A DNA stretch of 8,749 nucleotides from Candidatus Falkowbacteria bacterium CG23_combo_of_CG06-09_8_20_14_all_49_15 (GCA_002771615.1 PCSD01000110.1:1-8749), one strand, 5' to 3'. Counted from the first letter of the stretch, positions 1 to 6,503 are shown. The notes: generated by a model from the sequence alone, not told the origin. Program-made: numbers and translations.

Positions 1-23
1 TTTAACAACTTGGGCATATATAT

Positions 24-45
24 AACAGTAAATTAGTTTACTGTT
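24..45. repeat. Perfect 9-bp inverted repeat (hairpin or operator-like dyad)
   Basis: The arms AACAGTAAA (24-32) and TTTACTGTT (37-45) are exactly complementary around a TTAG loop. Pairing can continue past one mismatch (23/46) through 19-22 with 47-50, and TTGGG (10-14) can pair with CCCAA (56-60) outside it. No long T-run follows directly, so it is not a classical terminator. It lies in an AT-rich gene-free stretch. It could be an RNA structure at the end of an upstream transcript or a protein-binding dyad; the sequence does not decide. Confidence 0.6.
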
Positions 46-110
46 CTATACAAGCCCCAAAATTTTATACATTTTTATAATTAATTAAATTTTTCCCTAT
101 TCGGGCAAAG

Positions 111-122
111 ATCGCGCGCGAT
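111..122. repeat. 12-bp self-complementary palindrome ATCGCGCGCGAT
   Basis: ATCGCGCGCGAT reads the same on both strands. It is a GC-rich island in an AT-rich spacer and ends two bases before the stem of the terminator at 125-150. It is either a protein-binding site or an extra structural element at the 3' end of the upstream transcript. No function is assigned. Confidence 0.6.
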
Positions 123-124
123 GG

Positions 125-150
125 ACTTCGGCTTTAGCCGGAGTTTTTTT
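125..150 (+). terminator. Intrinsic (Rho-independent) terminator of an upstream gene
   Basis: ACTTCGGC (125-132) pairs with GCCGGAGT (137-144) around a TTTA loop, giving eight pairs including one T-G wobble. A run of T follows to position 150. The T-run is on one side only, so it acts on + strand transcripts. It must serve a gene that ends before this window, and it separates that gene from mgtA. Confidence 0.8.
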
Positions 151-163
151 GGAAAAATCCGTT

Positions 164-193
164 TTGGCAAAATTTAGCGAAATTTGTTATAAT
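164..193 (+). promoter_or_regulatory. Extended -10 sigma70-type promoter for mgtA
   Basis: TTGGCA (164-169) is a good -35 element. After an 18-bp spacer comes a consensus TATAAT (188-193), preceded by TG one base upstream (185-186), which makes it an extended -10. Transcription is expected about 6-8 bases after the -10, near 199-201. That is one to three bases before the ATG at 202, so the mRNA would be leaderless or nearly so. Confidence 0.75.
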
Positions 194-201
194 AATTCCA
201 T

Positions 202-2739
202 ATGGAAAAAATTAATGATTATGTCAGCCAGGGGCGGGAGGAAGTTTTCCGCCTGTTAAAGACTGGCCTTCAGGGTTTGACCGAGGCGCAGGCCGCGGCC
301 CGGCTGGTTGAATACGGCCCGAACATCATCCGCGGGCCGCAGAAAATAAATATTTTCAAAGAATTTTTTTCCCACTTCAAGAATCCTTTGGTTTTAATCC
401 TTTTGTTCGCGGCCGCTTTATCCGCCTATTTCGGCGAAAAGACCAATTTCGCGATTATTGCCTTCGTGGTGCTGGCCAGCGTCTTGTTGAATTTCTGGGA
501 AGAGCACAGCGCCGGCCAAGCGGCCCGGAAACTGAAGGATAAGGTGTCGGTGACCGCCACGGTAGTCCGCGCGGGCCGAGATCGGGAAATACCGTCCAGC
601 CAATTGACGGTCGGGGATTTGATTTTCCTGAGCGCCGGCGACTTGGTGCCGGCTGATGCCCGTGTCATTGAGGCTGATGATTTTTTCGTGAACCAATCCG
701 CCATCAGCGGCGAATCTTTGCCGCGGGAAAAGACGGCCGCGGCGGATCCGGACCGGGGCAAGGGCGCGGCTGAATTGAATAACATTATCTTCAGCGGCAC
801 AAATGTGGTGAGCGGGTCGGCGCGGGCGCTGATTTTGGCCGTGGGGCAGGACACCGTTTTTGGCCAGGTTGCCAAGACGGTCAGCGGCCAGGAAGAAAAA
901 AGCGATTTTGAAATTGGTATCGTCCGTTTCGGCTACCTGGTCATGAAATTGGTGCTCATGTTGGTGATTGTGTTATTTTTTTTAAACGCGCTCATTAACC
1001 AGGAAATCCTCCAGTCGTTCATGTTCGCCCTGGCGATTGCCGTGGGTGTCACTCCGGAACTCTTGCCGGTGATCATGTCCGTCACTCTGGCCCGCGGTTC
1101 GGTGCGGATGTCCAGGAAGGGCGTGATCGTCAAGCGGCTCGCGGCGATTCCGAATTTCGGCAGCATGAACATCCTTTGTACGGACAAGACCGGCACTTTG
1201 ACCGAAGACAAGATCCAACTCATCAAATATGTTGATATTGACGGCCAGACCGACGAGCAAATTTTTGCTTATACTTATTTAAACAGTTTTTTTCAAACCG
1301 GTATCAAGAATCCCCTGGATAAAGCGGTTTTGGCGTATAAAAAAGACTACTCCGGCGGCTACCGAAAAGCTGAAGAAATTCCTTTTGATTTTACGCGGCG
1401 CATGATGAGTATTGCCGTGGACGGGCCGGAAGGACGCCTGCTGATCACCAAGGGCGCTCCGGAATCGGTTTTCAAAATCTGCCGGTCTTACCGGCAAGGC
1501 GCCCAGGAGCGGCTTTTTACGGAGGCTGTCCGGCAAAGAGCGGAAAAATATTACCAGGCTTTGAGCGCGGACGGTTTCCGCGTTCTGGCTTTGGCGGTCA
1601 AAGCCAATTTACCCAAAAAAGAACAGTATGCCGCCGCTGATGAGCAGGATATGGTTTTTTACGGTTTTGTGGCTTTTCTGGATCCGCCCAAAAAGGATGT
1701 TTCCCGGGTCCTCGCGGGCATTGCCGCCCAAGGCGTGGAAATCAAAGTTATTACCGGCGACAACGAATTAGTGGCCAGCCGGATTGCTCGCGAAGTTGGC
1801 ATTAAGATTAAAGGTGTAATGGTCAGTTCGGAAATGGCCGTTTTGACCGAAGAGGCTTTGCGCGTCCGCGGCCGCGAAACCACAATTTTCGCCCGCTTCT
1901 CGCCCGCGGAAAAGAACCGCCTGATTGCCGCTCTGCGCGCGACGGGCGCGGTGGTCGGCTATCTTGGGGATGGCATCAATGACGCGCCGGCCCTGAAAAC
2001 CGCGGATGTCGGCATTTCCGTGAACAATGCCGTGGATATCGCCAAAGAATCCGCTGATATTATTTTAACGGCCAAAAGCCTGCGGGCTTTGGCGGACGGT
2101 ATCGCGGAAGGCCGCCAATCTTTCAGCAACACGATGAAGTATATCCTGATGGGCCTGAGTTCAAATTTCGGCAATATGTTCAGCGTTTTGGGCGCGGTTT
2201 TTTTCTTACCCTTTCTACCTATGTTGCCGATCCAGATACTGCTTAATAATTTGCTTTATGATTTTTCGCAATTGACCATCCCGGCCGACAATGTGGACGC
2301 GGAAGACATCGCCCGGCCGTGCCGCTGGAATTTCACCCAGATCAAGAAATTCATGTTTGTTTTTGCGCCCATCAGTTCAATTTTTGATTTTTTGACTTTT
2401 TTCCTGCTGTTTTTCGTCTGGCGCCTGCCGGCCGCGGCTTTCCAAACCGGCTGGTTTATGGAATCACTGGCTACCCAGGTGCTGGTGATCCACATTATCA
2501 GGACGAAAAAAATTCCTTTTTTCCAAAGCCGCGCCAGTATTTATCTGACCGTCAGTACTCTGGCGGCGGTGGCCAGCGGCTGGTTCCTGCCTTACACGGC
2601 CTTGGGGCGTTTGTTCAGCTTGACTCCTTTGCGGCCCGGCGTTTTGTTTTCCTTGGCCGCAGTCGTGATCGTTTATCTGTTCGGCGCGGAAATCACCAAG
2701 CGGATTTTTTACCGTTTCCAGAACCGGGCGGAAACATAA
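202..2739 (+). CDS. mgtA: Magnesium-translocating P-type ATPase (P3B type)
   Basis: This is an 845-residue inner-membrane pump predicted to import Mg2+ using ATP. Visible motifs in order: N-terminal cation-ATPase region (about 10-75); first membrane hairpin (about 60-100); actuator-domain ISGES (168-172); TM4 motif GVTPELLP (282-289); phosphorylation motif DKTGTLT with D328 as the phospho-acceptor; nucleotide-domain PFDFTRR (394-400) and KGAPE (417-421); TGD (518-520); hinge GDGINDAP (589-596); and C-terminal spans from about 650. LLYDFSQLTIP (684-694) followed by NVD is characteristic of MgtA/MgtB rather than Ca2+ or heavy-metal pumps. E. coli MgtA is 898 residues, so this is complete and slightly short. 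The ATG at 202 has no Shine-Dalgarno sequence but sits just after a strong promoter, and the N-terminal cation-ATPase region begins soon after. No enteric-type Mg2+-sensing leader is possible in this short upstream region. Substrate is inferred from family motifs. Confidence 0.95.
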   Translation: MEKINDYVSQGREEVFRLLKTGLQGLTEAQAAARLVEYGPNIIRGPQKINIFKEFFSHFKNPLVLILLFAAALSAYFGEKTNFAIIAFVVLASVLLNFWEEHSAGQAARKLKDKVSVTATVVRAGRDREIPSSQLTVGDLIFLSAGDLVPADARVIEADDFFVNQSAISGESLPREKTAAADPDRGKGAAELNNIIFSGTNVVSGSARALILAVGQDTVFGQVAKTVSGQEEKSDFEIGIVRFGYLVMKLVLMLVIVLFFLNALINQEILQSFMFALAIAVGVTPELLPVIMSVTLARGSVRMSRKGVIVKRLAAIPNFGSMNILCTDKTGTLTEDKIQLIKYVDIDGQTDEQIFAYTYLNSFFQTGIKNPLDKAVLAYKKDYSGGYRKAEEIPFDFTRRMMSIAVDGPEGRLLITKGAPESVFKICRSYRQGAQERLFTEAVRQRAEKYYQALSADGFRVLALAVKANLPKKEQYAAADEQDMVFYGFVAFLDPPKKDVSRVLAGIAAQGVEIKVITGDNELVASRIAREVGIKIKGVMVSSEMAVLTEEALRVRGRETTIFARFSPAEKNRLIAALRATGAVVGYLGDGINDAPALKTADVGISVNNAVDIAKESADIILTAKSLRALADGIAEGRQSFSNTMKYILMGLSSNFGNMFSVLGAVFFLPFLPMLPIQILLNNLLYDFSQLTIPADNVDAEDIARPCRWNFTQIKKFMFVFAPISSIFDFLTFFLLFFVWRLPAAAFQTGWFMESLATQVLVIHIIRTKKIPFFQSRASIYLTVSTLAAVASGWFLPYTALGRLFSLTPLRPGVLFSLAAVVIVYLFGAEITKRIFYRFQNRAET

Positions 2740-2744
2740 AGAAG

Positions 2745-2785
2745 AATCGTAGCCGCGCAATATTTTGCACGGAAATCGTAGCCGC
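2745..2785. repeat. Two direct copies of AATCGTAGCCGC, 29 bp apart
   Basis: Identical 12-mers lie at 2745-2756 and 2774-2785 in the spacer after mgtA. Between them GCGCAA (2755-2760) and TTGCAC (2765-2770) can form a weak imperfect hairpin with no T-run. This may be a small local duplication or a binding-site pair. Confidence 0.65.
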
Positions 2786-2786
2786 A

Positions 2787-2805
2787 TAAGAAGTAAGAAG
2801 TAAGG
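2787..2805 (+). repeat. Tandem heptamer TAAGAAG (about 2.7 copies) in the leader of the next gene
   Basis: TAAGAAG occurs at 2787-2793 and 2794-2800, followed by a partial copy TAAGG at 2801-2805, and the ATG of the next gene is at 2809. The repeat is purine-rich and supplies several Shine-Dalgarno-like cores (AAGAAG, AAGGA). AAGGA at 2802-2806 is only 2 bases from the ATG, which is too close for a typical site, so AAGAAG at 2795-2800 is the more likely ribosome contact. Confidence 0.55.
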
Positions 2806-2808
2806 AAT

Positions 2809-4230
2809 ATGGCCAGTTTGTCTCGCCGCTATATCTTTCGTTTCGGTCTTTGGAGCGCCATTTTTCTGGTTGCTATTTGGTTTGTTCTGGCTGGCGTCGC
2901 CCTGACCGGACAGGTGGCCTATGAAACTGATTTTTTCGAGCCGCATTATCATCTCCGCCCTTTAACGCCAGCTGAAAGGGCGTCTTGGGTATCTGACGGC
3001 CAAGGCCAATATTATGAATTACGCGGGGAACCGGTCTATTTTTCCTTGCGCACTTTGCGCCGTTTTGATCAGGCCCGATTGACTTTGGTGCTGGAGGACC
3101 TGGATAGCGCTCCGGTCGTGGAAGCAGGCGTGCTTTACGACCAGACAATCTGGCGCTATGACATGCGGCCACTCGTCAATTCCGATTTGGATAAATTGTC
3201 CCGACTTTGGGAAGCAAAGCAATCCGGAGACATTTTGTTTCTCCAAAAAGAGAGGAAATATCAGAGCTTTGAAGATTTTTTATCCGCTTTGCCCGGCCGT
3301 GCCGAAACCGCAGTCTATTATTATGATTTGCCGGAAAGTTTTACGCCGGCTATTACCTATAATCCGTGTCAGGAAACAGTCAGTGTCCCTTGGCCGATCC
3401 GCGGCGCTTTTCAGATCTATGCTTACATCAACAACGAAGACCTGGATTTTTCTTTTTCCGGCCGCGATCTGAACGAAAATCAAGACACAGATGACATCCG
3501 GCTGATCGTCTATTACCAGCAAGCGGTTATTCAAGATAAAATTTTGGCCGATGCCGGACTGGACGGCCAGTCTGGCAGTGTCCGTTCCTGGACGGAACAG
3601 TTGCTTTTAGCCGGTCTGCCAGCCGGCGTTTACAAAATTGAAATCAAGGCTAATGACGACATTATCACCGACCGGATGGCCACCAAGCAGAAATTATTCA
3701 GTTTTGACCGCCGTCTGCGGATCGCCGGCGCCGAGGATATTCGTTTATTTACCGACAGCGCGCGGGTGGCGGCTGTGACCAGCAATCCGGCCAGTTTGGG
3801 GACGATCAAAGTCGGCGATAATATCCTGGAGCTCAGTGAAACTTACCGCCAATTTGAAGCTTTGACCGGTACGGCCACCGCGGAAATATCCTTTCCGCGG
3901 GGCGATATCATTTTGAGCGGCGATGGCGTTTTTAGCTTGAGCGCGGACCAGCTGGTCAATCCCCGCTGGCGACGCCTCGGCCGCGATTTGGATTTGTCCG
4001 AGATTCGTTATATTATCGCCCATTACCAAACGCCGCCGGTCCGTGAGGGCCGGACGCGGGCCCAGGCGGTTTTCGATCTGCGCGGCGCTTATCGCGAGAA
4101 CGGCGAATACGGCTTTATCATTTCTTTGCCCGGCTTCAAAGAAACTGACCGGCCGATCCGTCTCCGTTCCCTAAAGGTGGAACTGACCGGCCGCGACTGG
4201 CGCGTTTGGCTCGCCGATCTTTTTCGTTGA
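2809..4230 (+). CDS. Single-span, beta-rich exported protein of unknown function
   Basis: I do not recognise a named family for this 473-residue protein. A basic N-terminus (SRR, residues 5-7) is followed by one hydrophobic span at about 12-34 without a signal-peptidase or lipobox motif, so it is probably a membrane anchor. The remaining 440 residues are hydrophilic, rich in alternating hydrophobic and aromatic stretches typical of beta-sandwich domains, and predicted outside the cytoplasm. Only one cysteine (C187) is seen. An acidic stretch at 220-229 (D220, N222, N224, D226, D228) resembles a calcium-binding loop but lacks the usual acidic residue at position 12. There are no obvious catalytic motifs. 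The segment around 200-300 ends with VYKIEIKANDD, resembling an extracellular beta domain. The start is chosen because the span begins just after it. The gene ends 21 bases before the next small membrane gene and probably shares its transcript. Confidence 0.8.
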   Translation: MASLSRRYIFRFGLWSAIFLVAIWFVLAGVALTGQVAYETDFFEPHYHLRPLTPAERASWVSDGQGQYYELRGEPVYFSLRTLRRFDQARLTLVLEDLDSAPVVEAGVLYDQTIWRYDMRPLVNSDLDKLSRLWEAKQSGDILFLQKERKYQSFEDFLSALPGRAETAVYYYDLPESFTPAITYNPCQETVSVPWPIRGAFQIYAYINNEDLDFSFSGRDLNENQDTDDIRLIVYYQQAVIQDKILADAGLDGQSGSVRSWTEQLLLAGLPAGVYKIEIKANDDIITDRMATKQKLFSFDRRLRIAGAEDIRLFTDSARVAAVTSNPASLGTIKVGDNILELSETYRQFEALTGTATAEISFPRGDIILSGDGVFSLSADQLVNPRWRRLGRDLDLSEIRYIIAHYQTPPVREGRTRAQAVFDLRGAYRENGEYGFIISLPGFKETDRPIRLRSLKVELTGRDWRVWLADLFR

Positions 4231-4251
4231 TGAAAAATTTCTTGCCGATTT

Positions 4252-4434
4252 ATGAAGAAAAAAATCATATTCCTGGAATTTTTTTACGCGGCGACTGTCA
4301 ATCTGACGGTCTTTTATGCTTTGGAAGGGTTTTGGCCGGGGGTGGTTATTTCCCGTTTCAGCTTGAACTGGTTATTGCTTATTTGGCTGATTGCTGGTAT
4401 ATTATCAATGGCTGGACAGCAGGAAAAATTATGA
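4252..4434 (+). CDS. Small two-span membrane protein, hypothetical
   Basis: This 60-residue protein starts MKKK and has two hydrophobic segments, at about 5-24 and 39-54, joined by a loop containing GFWPG. The charged ends (KKK at the start, QQEKL at the end) fit a helical hairpin with both termini in the cytoplasm. The start has no Shine-Dalgarno sequence, and it lies 21 bases after the stop of the preceding gene. Its TGA stop (4432-4434) overlaps the ATG of the next frame (4431-4433) as ATGA, the classical arrangement for coupled translation. That overlap, together with codons rich in GCG, CTG and CCG like the neighbours, is the main reason to accept so short a gene. No family is recognised. 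Confidence 0.6.
   Translation: MKKKIIFLEFFYAATVNLTVFYALEGFWPGVVISRFSLNWLLLIWLIAGILSMAGQQEKL
4421..4424 (+). promoter_or_regulatory. Shine-Dalgarno AGGA supporting the start at 4431
   Basis: AGGA lies 6 bases before the ATG at 4431, inside the end of the preceding gene. It is one of very few plausible ribosome sites in the window. It argues that translation really enters the SPFH frame at 4431 and not only at 4677. Confidence 0.55.
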
Positions 4435-5507
4435 ATAACGCGCCGGTAGAAAAGTTTAAAAAAATTCTTTTGTTTGTTTTTATCGCCTATCTCATGTCTT
4501 GGCTGTTCCGCTCCAAGCTGGTTTTTATTTTTTTGGCGGTTTTCGCTTTTATTATTTATCGCCGCCGGGCCGGAAAATTTTTCCGTCCTTTTGGCCACGC
4601 GCCGGACAGGAACGGTAATCATCATCCGGCCGGACAATCAAGCTCAGTACCCGAATCATTAAATAAATTAAAATTTATGGACAAGACAAGAAGCATCGTC
4701 CTTGCCGGGCTGGCCGTAATTTTCGGCCTTTGGCTGTTTTTCGCTTCCATCATCATCGTGGACGCGGGCGAAACCGGCGTTTATTCCCTGTTTGGCATGG
4801 TCAAAGACCAGGAATTAAGCTCCGGCTTCCATTTGGTCATTCCCCTGGCCAAAGTTACCAAGATGAGCATCCGAACCGAGGAATACACCATGACCGTGGT
4901 GCAGAATGAAGGACAGAGAAAATCGGCGGACGCCATCACTTCTTTGACAAAAGAGGGCTTGAGCGTTGATCTTGATTTGACCGTTCTCTACCATCTGTTG
5001 GAAGAAAAAGCTTCGGACATCTACCGCGAGATCGGCCTGAAGTACGACGAGAAAGTCATCCGCCCGACTATCCGCACCGCCATCCGCGACGTCATCGCCC
5101 AGTACGAAGCCAAAGATATCTATTCGGACAAGCGGGCAGAGGTGACGGATAAGATTGAAAGCCAGCTTAAATCCAGCCTGGAGGCGCGCGGCATGATCGT
5201 GGAAAGCGTCCTGTTGCGCAATGTCGCCCTGCCGGCGAATTTATCCCAGGCCATCCAAGCGAAACTGCAGGCCGAGCAGGAAGCGCAAAAGTATGATTTT
5301 ATCCTTGATAAGGAAAAGAAAGAAAAACAAAGAAAGGTGATTGAAGCCGAAGGCCAGCGGGATGCCCAAAAAATCATCAATGAAAGCCTGTCCTCTAATT
5401 ATCTTTATTATCTATATATCCGTGAGCTTAAAGATCGGGAAGGCACGATCTATGTGCCGACCAGTCCGACGACCGGCATGCCGGTTTTTAAGGAACTGGG
5501 CAAATAA
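4431..5507 (+). CDS. SPFH/prohibitin-like membrane protein with an in-frame two-span N-terminal extension
   Basis: From 4431 the frame encodes 358 residues with no stop. Residues 1-82 form an extension with two hydrophobic spans (about 11-26 and 30-43), then RRRAGK and a polar linker. Residue 83 is a second Met (4677), which would give an ordinary 276-residue SPFH protein. Numbered from that Met, it has one span (7-28), VDAGETGVYSLFG (28-40), the SPFH/PHB domain to about 190, a charged Glu/Lys/Gln-rich coiled coil (about 195-240), and a C-terminal PTSPTTGMPVF (261-271) like prohibitin-type proteins. The family forms oligomeric membrane scaffolds that organise proteases and lipid domains. Both starts have support: 4431 has AGGA and the ATGA overlap, while 4677 has the AT-rich ATGGA context shared with neighbouring genes. 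Topology works either way, because two extra spans return the chain to the cytoplasm. The family call is strong; the start is undecided. No NfeD partner is seen. Confidence 0.8.
   Translation: MNNAPVEKFKKILLFVFIAYLMSWLFRSKLVFIFLAVFAFIIYRRRAGKFFRPFGHAPDRNGNHHPAGQSSSVPESLNKLKFMDKTRSIVLAGLAVIFGLWLFFASIIIVDAGETGVYSLFGMVKDQELSSGFHLVIPLAKVTKMSIRTEEYTMTVVQNEGQRKSADAITSLTKEGLSVDLDLTVLYHLLEEKASDIYREIGLKYDEKVIRPTIRTAIRDVIAQYEAKDIYSDKRAEVTDKIESQLKSSLEARGMIVESVLLRNVALPANLSQAIQAKLQAEQEAQKYDFILDKEKKEKQRKVIEAEGQRDAQKIINESLSSNYLYYLYIRELKDREGTIYVPTSPTTGMPVFKELGK
4677..4679 (+). promoter_or_regulatory. Alternative internal start codon for the canonical SPFH protein
   Basis: This ATG is preceded by an AT-rich stretch (4656-4676) and followed by GA, giving TTTATGGA. 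The two HIT genes start in nearly the same context (5535, 5949). Starting here gives the usual length and N-terminus for a prohibitin-like protein. No Shine-Dalgarno sequence is present. Confidence 0.5.
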
Positions 5508-5534
5508 GCTTTTTTATTATTAATCAGCAATATT

Positions 5535-5939
5535 ATGGACTGTATTTTTTGCAAGATCGTCCTGGGCGATCTGCCGAGCTACAAAGTGTATGAAGACAGC
5601 CGTGTGGTCGCTTTCCTGGATGTTCTGCCGATCAGTCCGGGCCACACGATCGTGGTGCCAAAAGATCACGCGCCGGACATTGAATCGGTGAGCGAAGAGG
5701 ATTTTGCCGCTTTGGCTTTGGCCGTGAAAAAAATCGGCCGAGCTATTACCGAGGGCTTGGGCGTCAAGGGTTATAGCGTTCTTTTGGACAATAAGAGCGC
5801 CGCTAACCAGCATGTCCCGCACCTCCATTTCCATGTCGTGCCGCGTGAAGAAGGCGATGGCTTGGGCCGCTGGCCGCAAGGTTGTTATAATGAAGGGGAG
5901 GCGGAAGTGATCCTAAAAAAAATCACTAAAAATCTCTAA
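5535..5939 (+). CDS. HIT family nucleotide-binding hydrolase, copy 1
   Basis: This 134-residue cytosolic protein belongs to the histidine triad superfamily, whose members hydrolyse nucleotide-linked phosphoramidates or dinucleotides. It starts MDCIFCKI with the CxxC pair (C3, C6) found in zinc-binding Hint-type members. H45 and H96 are candidate further zinc ligands. The core AFLDVLPISPGHTIVVPK (26-43) is typical, and the triad HLHFH gives H96, H98 and H100, with H98 the expected nucleophile by analogy with HINT1, followed by VVPR. The C-terminal GDGLGRWPQ (107-115) is also seen in its neighbour. The length fits the family. It starts 27 bases after the SPFH stop with no Shine-Dalgarno sequence, and the ATG is fixed because the family N-terminus begins there. 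The true substrate cannot be read from sequence. Confidence 0.93.
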   Translation: MDCIFCKIVLGDLPSYKVYEDSRVVAFLDVLPISPGHTIVVPKDHAPDIESVSEEDFAALALAVKKIGRAITEGLGVKGYSVLLDNKSAANQHVPHLHFHVVPREEGDGLGRWPQGCYNEGEAEVILKKITKNL

Positions 5940-5948
5940 TTAAATTTT

Positions 5949-6356
5949 ATGGATTGTATCTTTTGCCAAATCGTCCAGGGGTGCCGGCCGGCTGCGAAAA
6001 TTCTTGAAAATGAAAATGTCCTGGCCTTTCTGGACATTGCGCCCGTGGCGTTCGGGCATGCCCTGGTGGTGCCGAAAAAGCATTATGCCCGGCTGGAGGA
6101 TATACCCATTGACGAATTAAGCGCGGTCATATCCGTTGTCCAGAAGATCGGCCCAGCCGTCCAAGCGGCCGCGGCTGCGGCCGGGTATAATGTCAGCCTG
6201 AACAACGGCCCTGCGGCCGGGCAAGTTGTGCCGCACCTGCATTTCCATCTCATCCCGCGCCGGACCGGCGACGGCTTGCAGCTTTGGCCGCAAAACCGAT
6301 ACGATGAAGGCGGGCTGGAAAAAATGGCCCAAGCCATCATCGCGGCCTTGGGCTGA
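5949..6356 (+). CDS. HIT family nucleotide-binding hydrolase, copy 2 (tandem paralogue)
   Basis: This 135-residue protein is a second complete HIT enzyme, 9 bases after the first. It also opens MDCIFC (C3, C6) and carries H45 and the triad HLHFH (H96, H98, H100) followed by LIPR, so both active sites look intact. An ungapped hand alignment gives 62 identities over 134 positions, so the duplication is old or the two were acquired separately. Differences include V93 in place of H93, an alanine run at 73-78, and a changed segment at 51-60. GDGLQLWPQ (107-115) matches the copy-1 C-terminal motif. The close spacing and missing terminator suggest shared transcription with copy 1. The two may have different substrates or form mixed dimers; neither is shown. 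Confidence 0.93.
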   Translation: MDCIFCQIVQGCRPAAKILENENVLAFLDIAPVAFGHALVVPKKHYARLEDIPIDELSAVISVVQKIGPAVQAAAAAAGYNVSLNNGPAAGQVVPHLHFHLIPRRTGDGLQLWPQNRYDEGGLEKMAQAIIAALG

Positions 6357-6383
6357 AAAATTTTGCCTCAACATATCGTAAAA

Positions 6384-6482
6384 ATTAAAAAGAAAAATAA
6401 GGGAAATAAGAACAAGAAGAAAATAAGGGCAAGAAAAGAAACAAGGATAAAATCCAAAGAATAAAGGGTTTTTTGGGGGGAG
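6384..6482 (+). other. Purine-rich untranslated leader with repeated AATAAGGG-like motifs
   Basis: The 147-bp gap between the second HIT gene and the cupin gene (6357-6503) has no gene I can support. From about 6387 to 6468 it is roughly 85% purine on the + strand. AAATAAGGG occurs at 6395-6403 and 6421-6429, with a related AATAAAGGG at 6460-6468. It ends in six T and six G (6469-6480). The many AAGGG/AAGGA cores look like Shine-Dalgarno sites but lie over 20 bases from the ATG at 6504. No confident promoter or terminator is visible. Confidence 0.5.
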
Positions 6483-6503
6483 ATAGATTAAAGATTAATA
6501 AAT

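Noticed and set aside
1..36. Possible C-terminal end of an upstream gene in frame 1, stopping at TAG 34-36
   Set aside because: Only 11 codons are visible, the composition is far more AT-rich than the neighbours, and the segment overlaps the hairpin; it cannot be supported.
1..201. Mg2+ riboswitch or leader-peptide control for mgtA
   Set aside because: The promoter lies at 164-193 and the terminator before it serves an upstream gene, so there is no room for a transcribed leader ahead of the ATG.
220..300. Calcium-binding loop in the 473-residue exported protein (D220 to D229, translated region)
   Set aside because: Residue numbers are of the protein. The spacing of acidic residues is suggestive, but the essential position-12 Glu/Asp is an Arg and no second loop is found, so no feature is claimed.
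426..875. Minus-strand 149-codon frame inside mgtA
   Set aside because: A shadow of the actuator-domain region of a clear P-type ATPase; long spurious frames are expected in GC-rich genes.
2464..2952. Minus-strand 162-codon frame spanning the mgtA end and the next gene start
   Set aside because: It crosses the repeat-built spacer and two well-supported + strand genes, and its composition (Gln/Arg/Pro-rich) does not resemble a real protein.
4206..4430. Further upstream starts (ATG at 4230, GTG/TTG-type at 4206) for the SPFH frame
   Set aside because: The added residues are opposite in character to the two-span protein read in the other frame at 4252-4434, and the start at 4431 has a ribosome site and ATGA coupling.
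6387..6468. Possible CRISPR-like or satellite array in the purine-rich leader
   Set aside because: The repeated words are only 9 bases, imperfect and unevenly spaced, with no 20-40 base repeat units or unique spacers of constant length.
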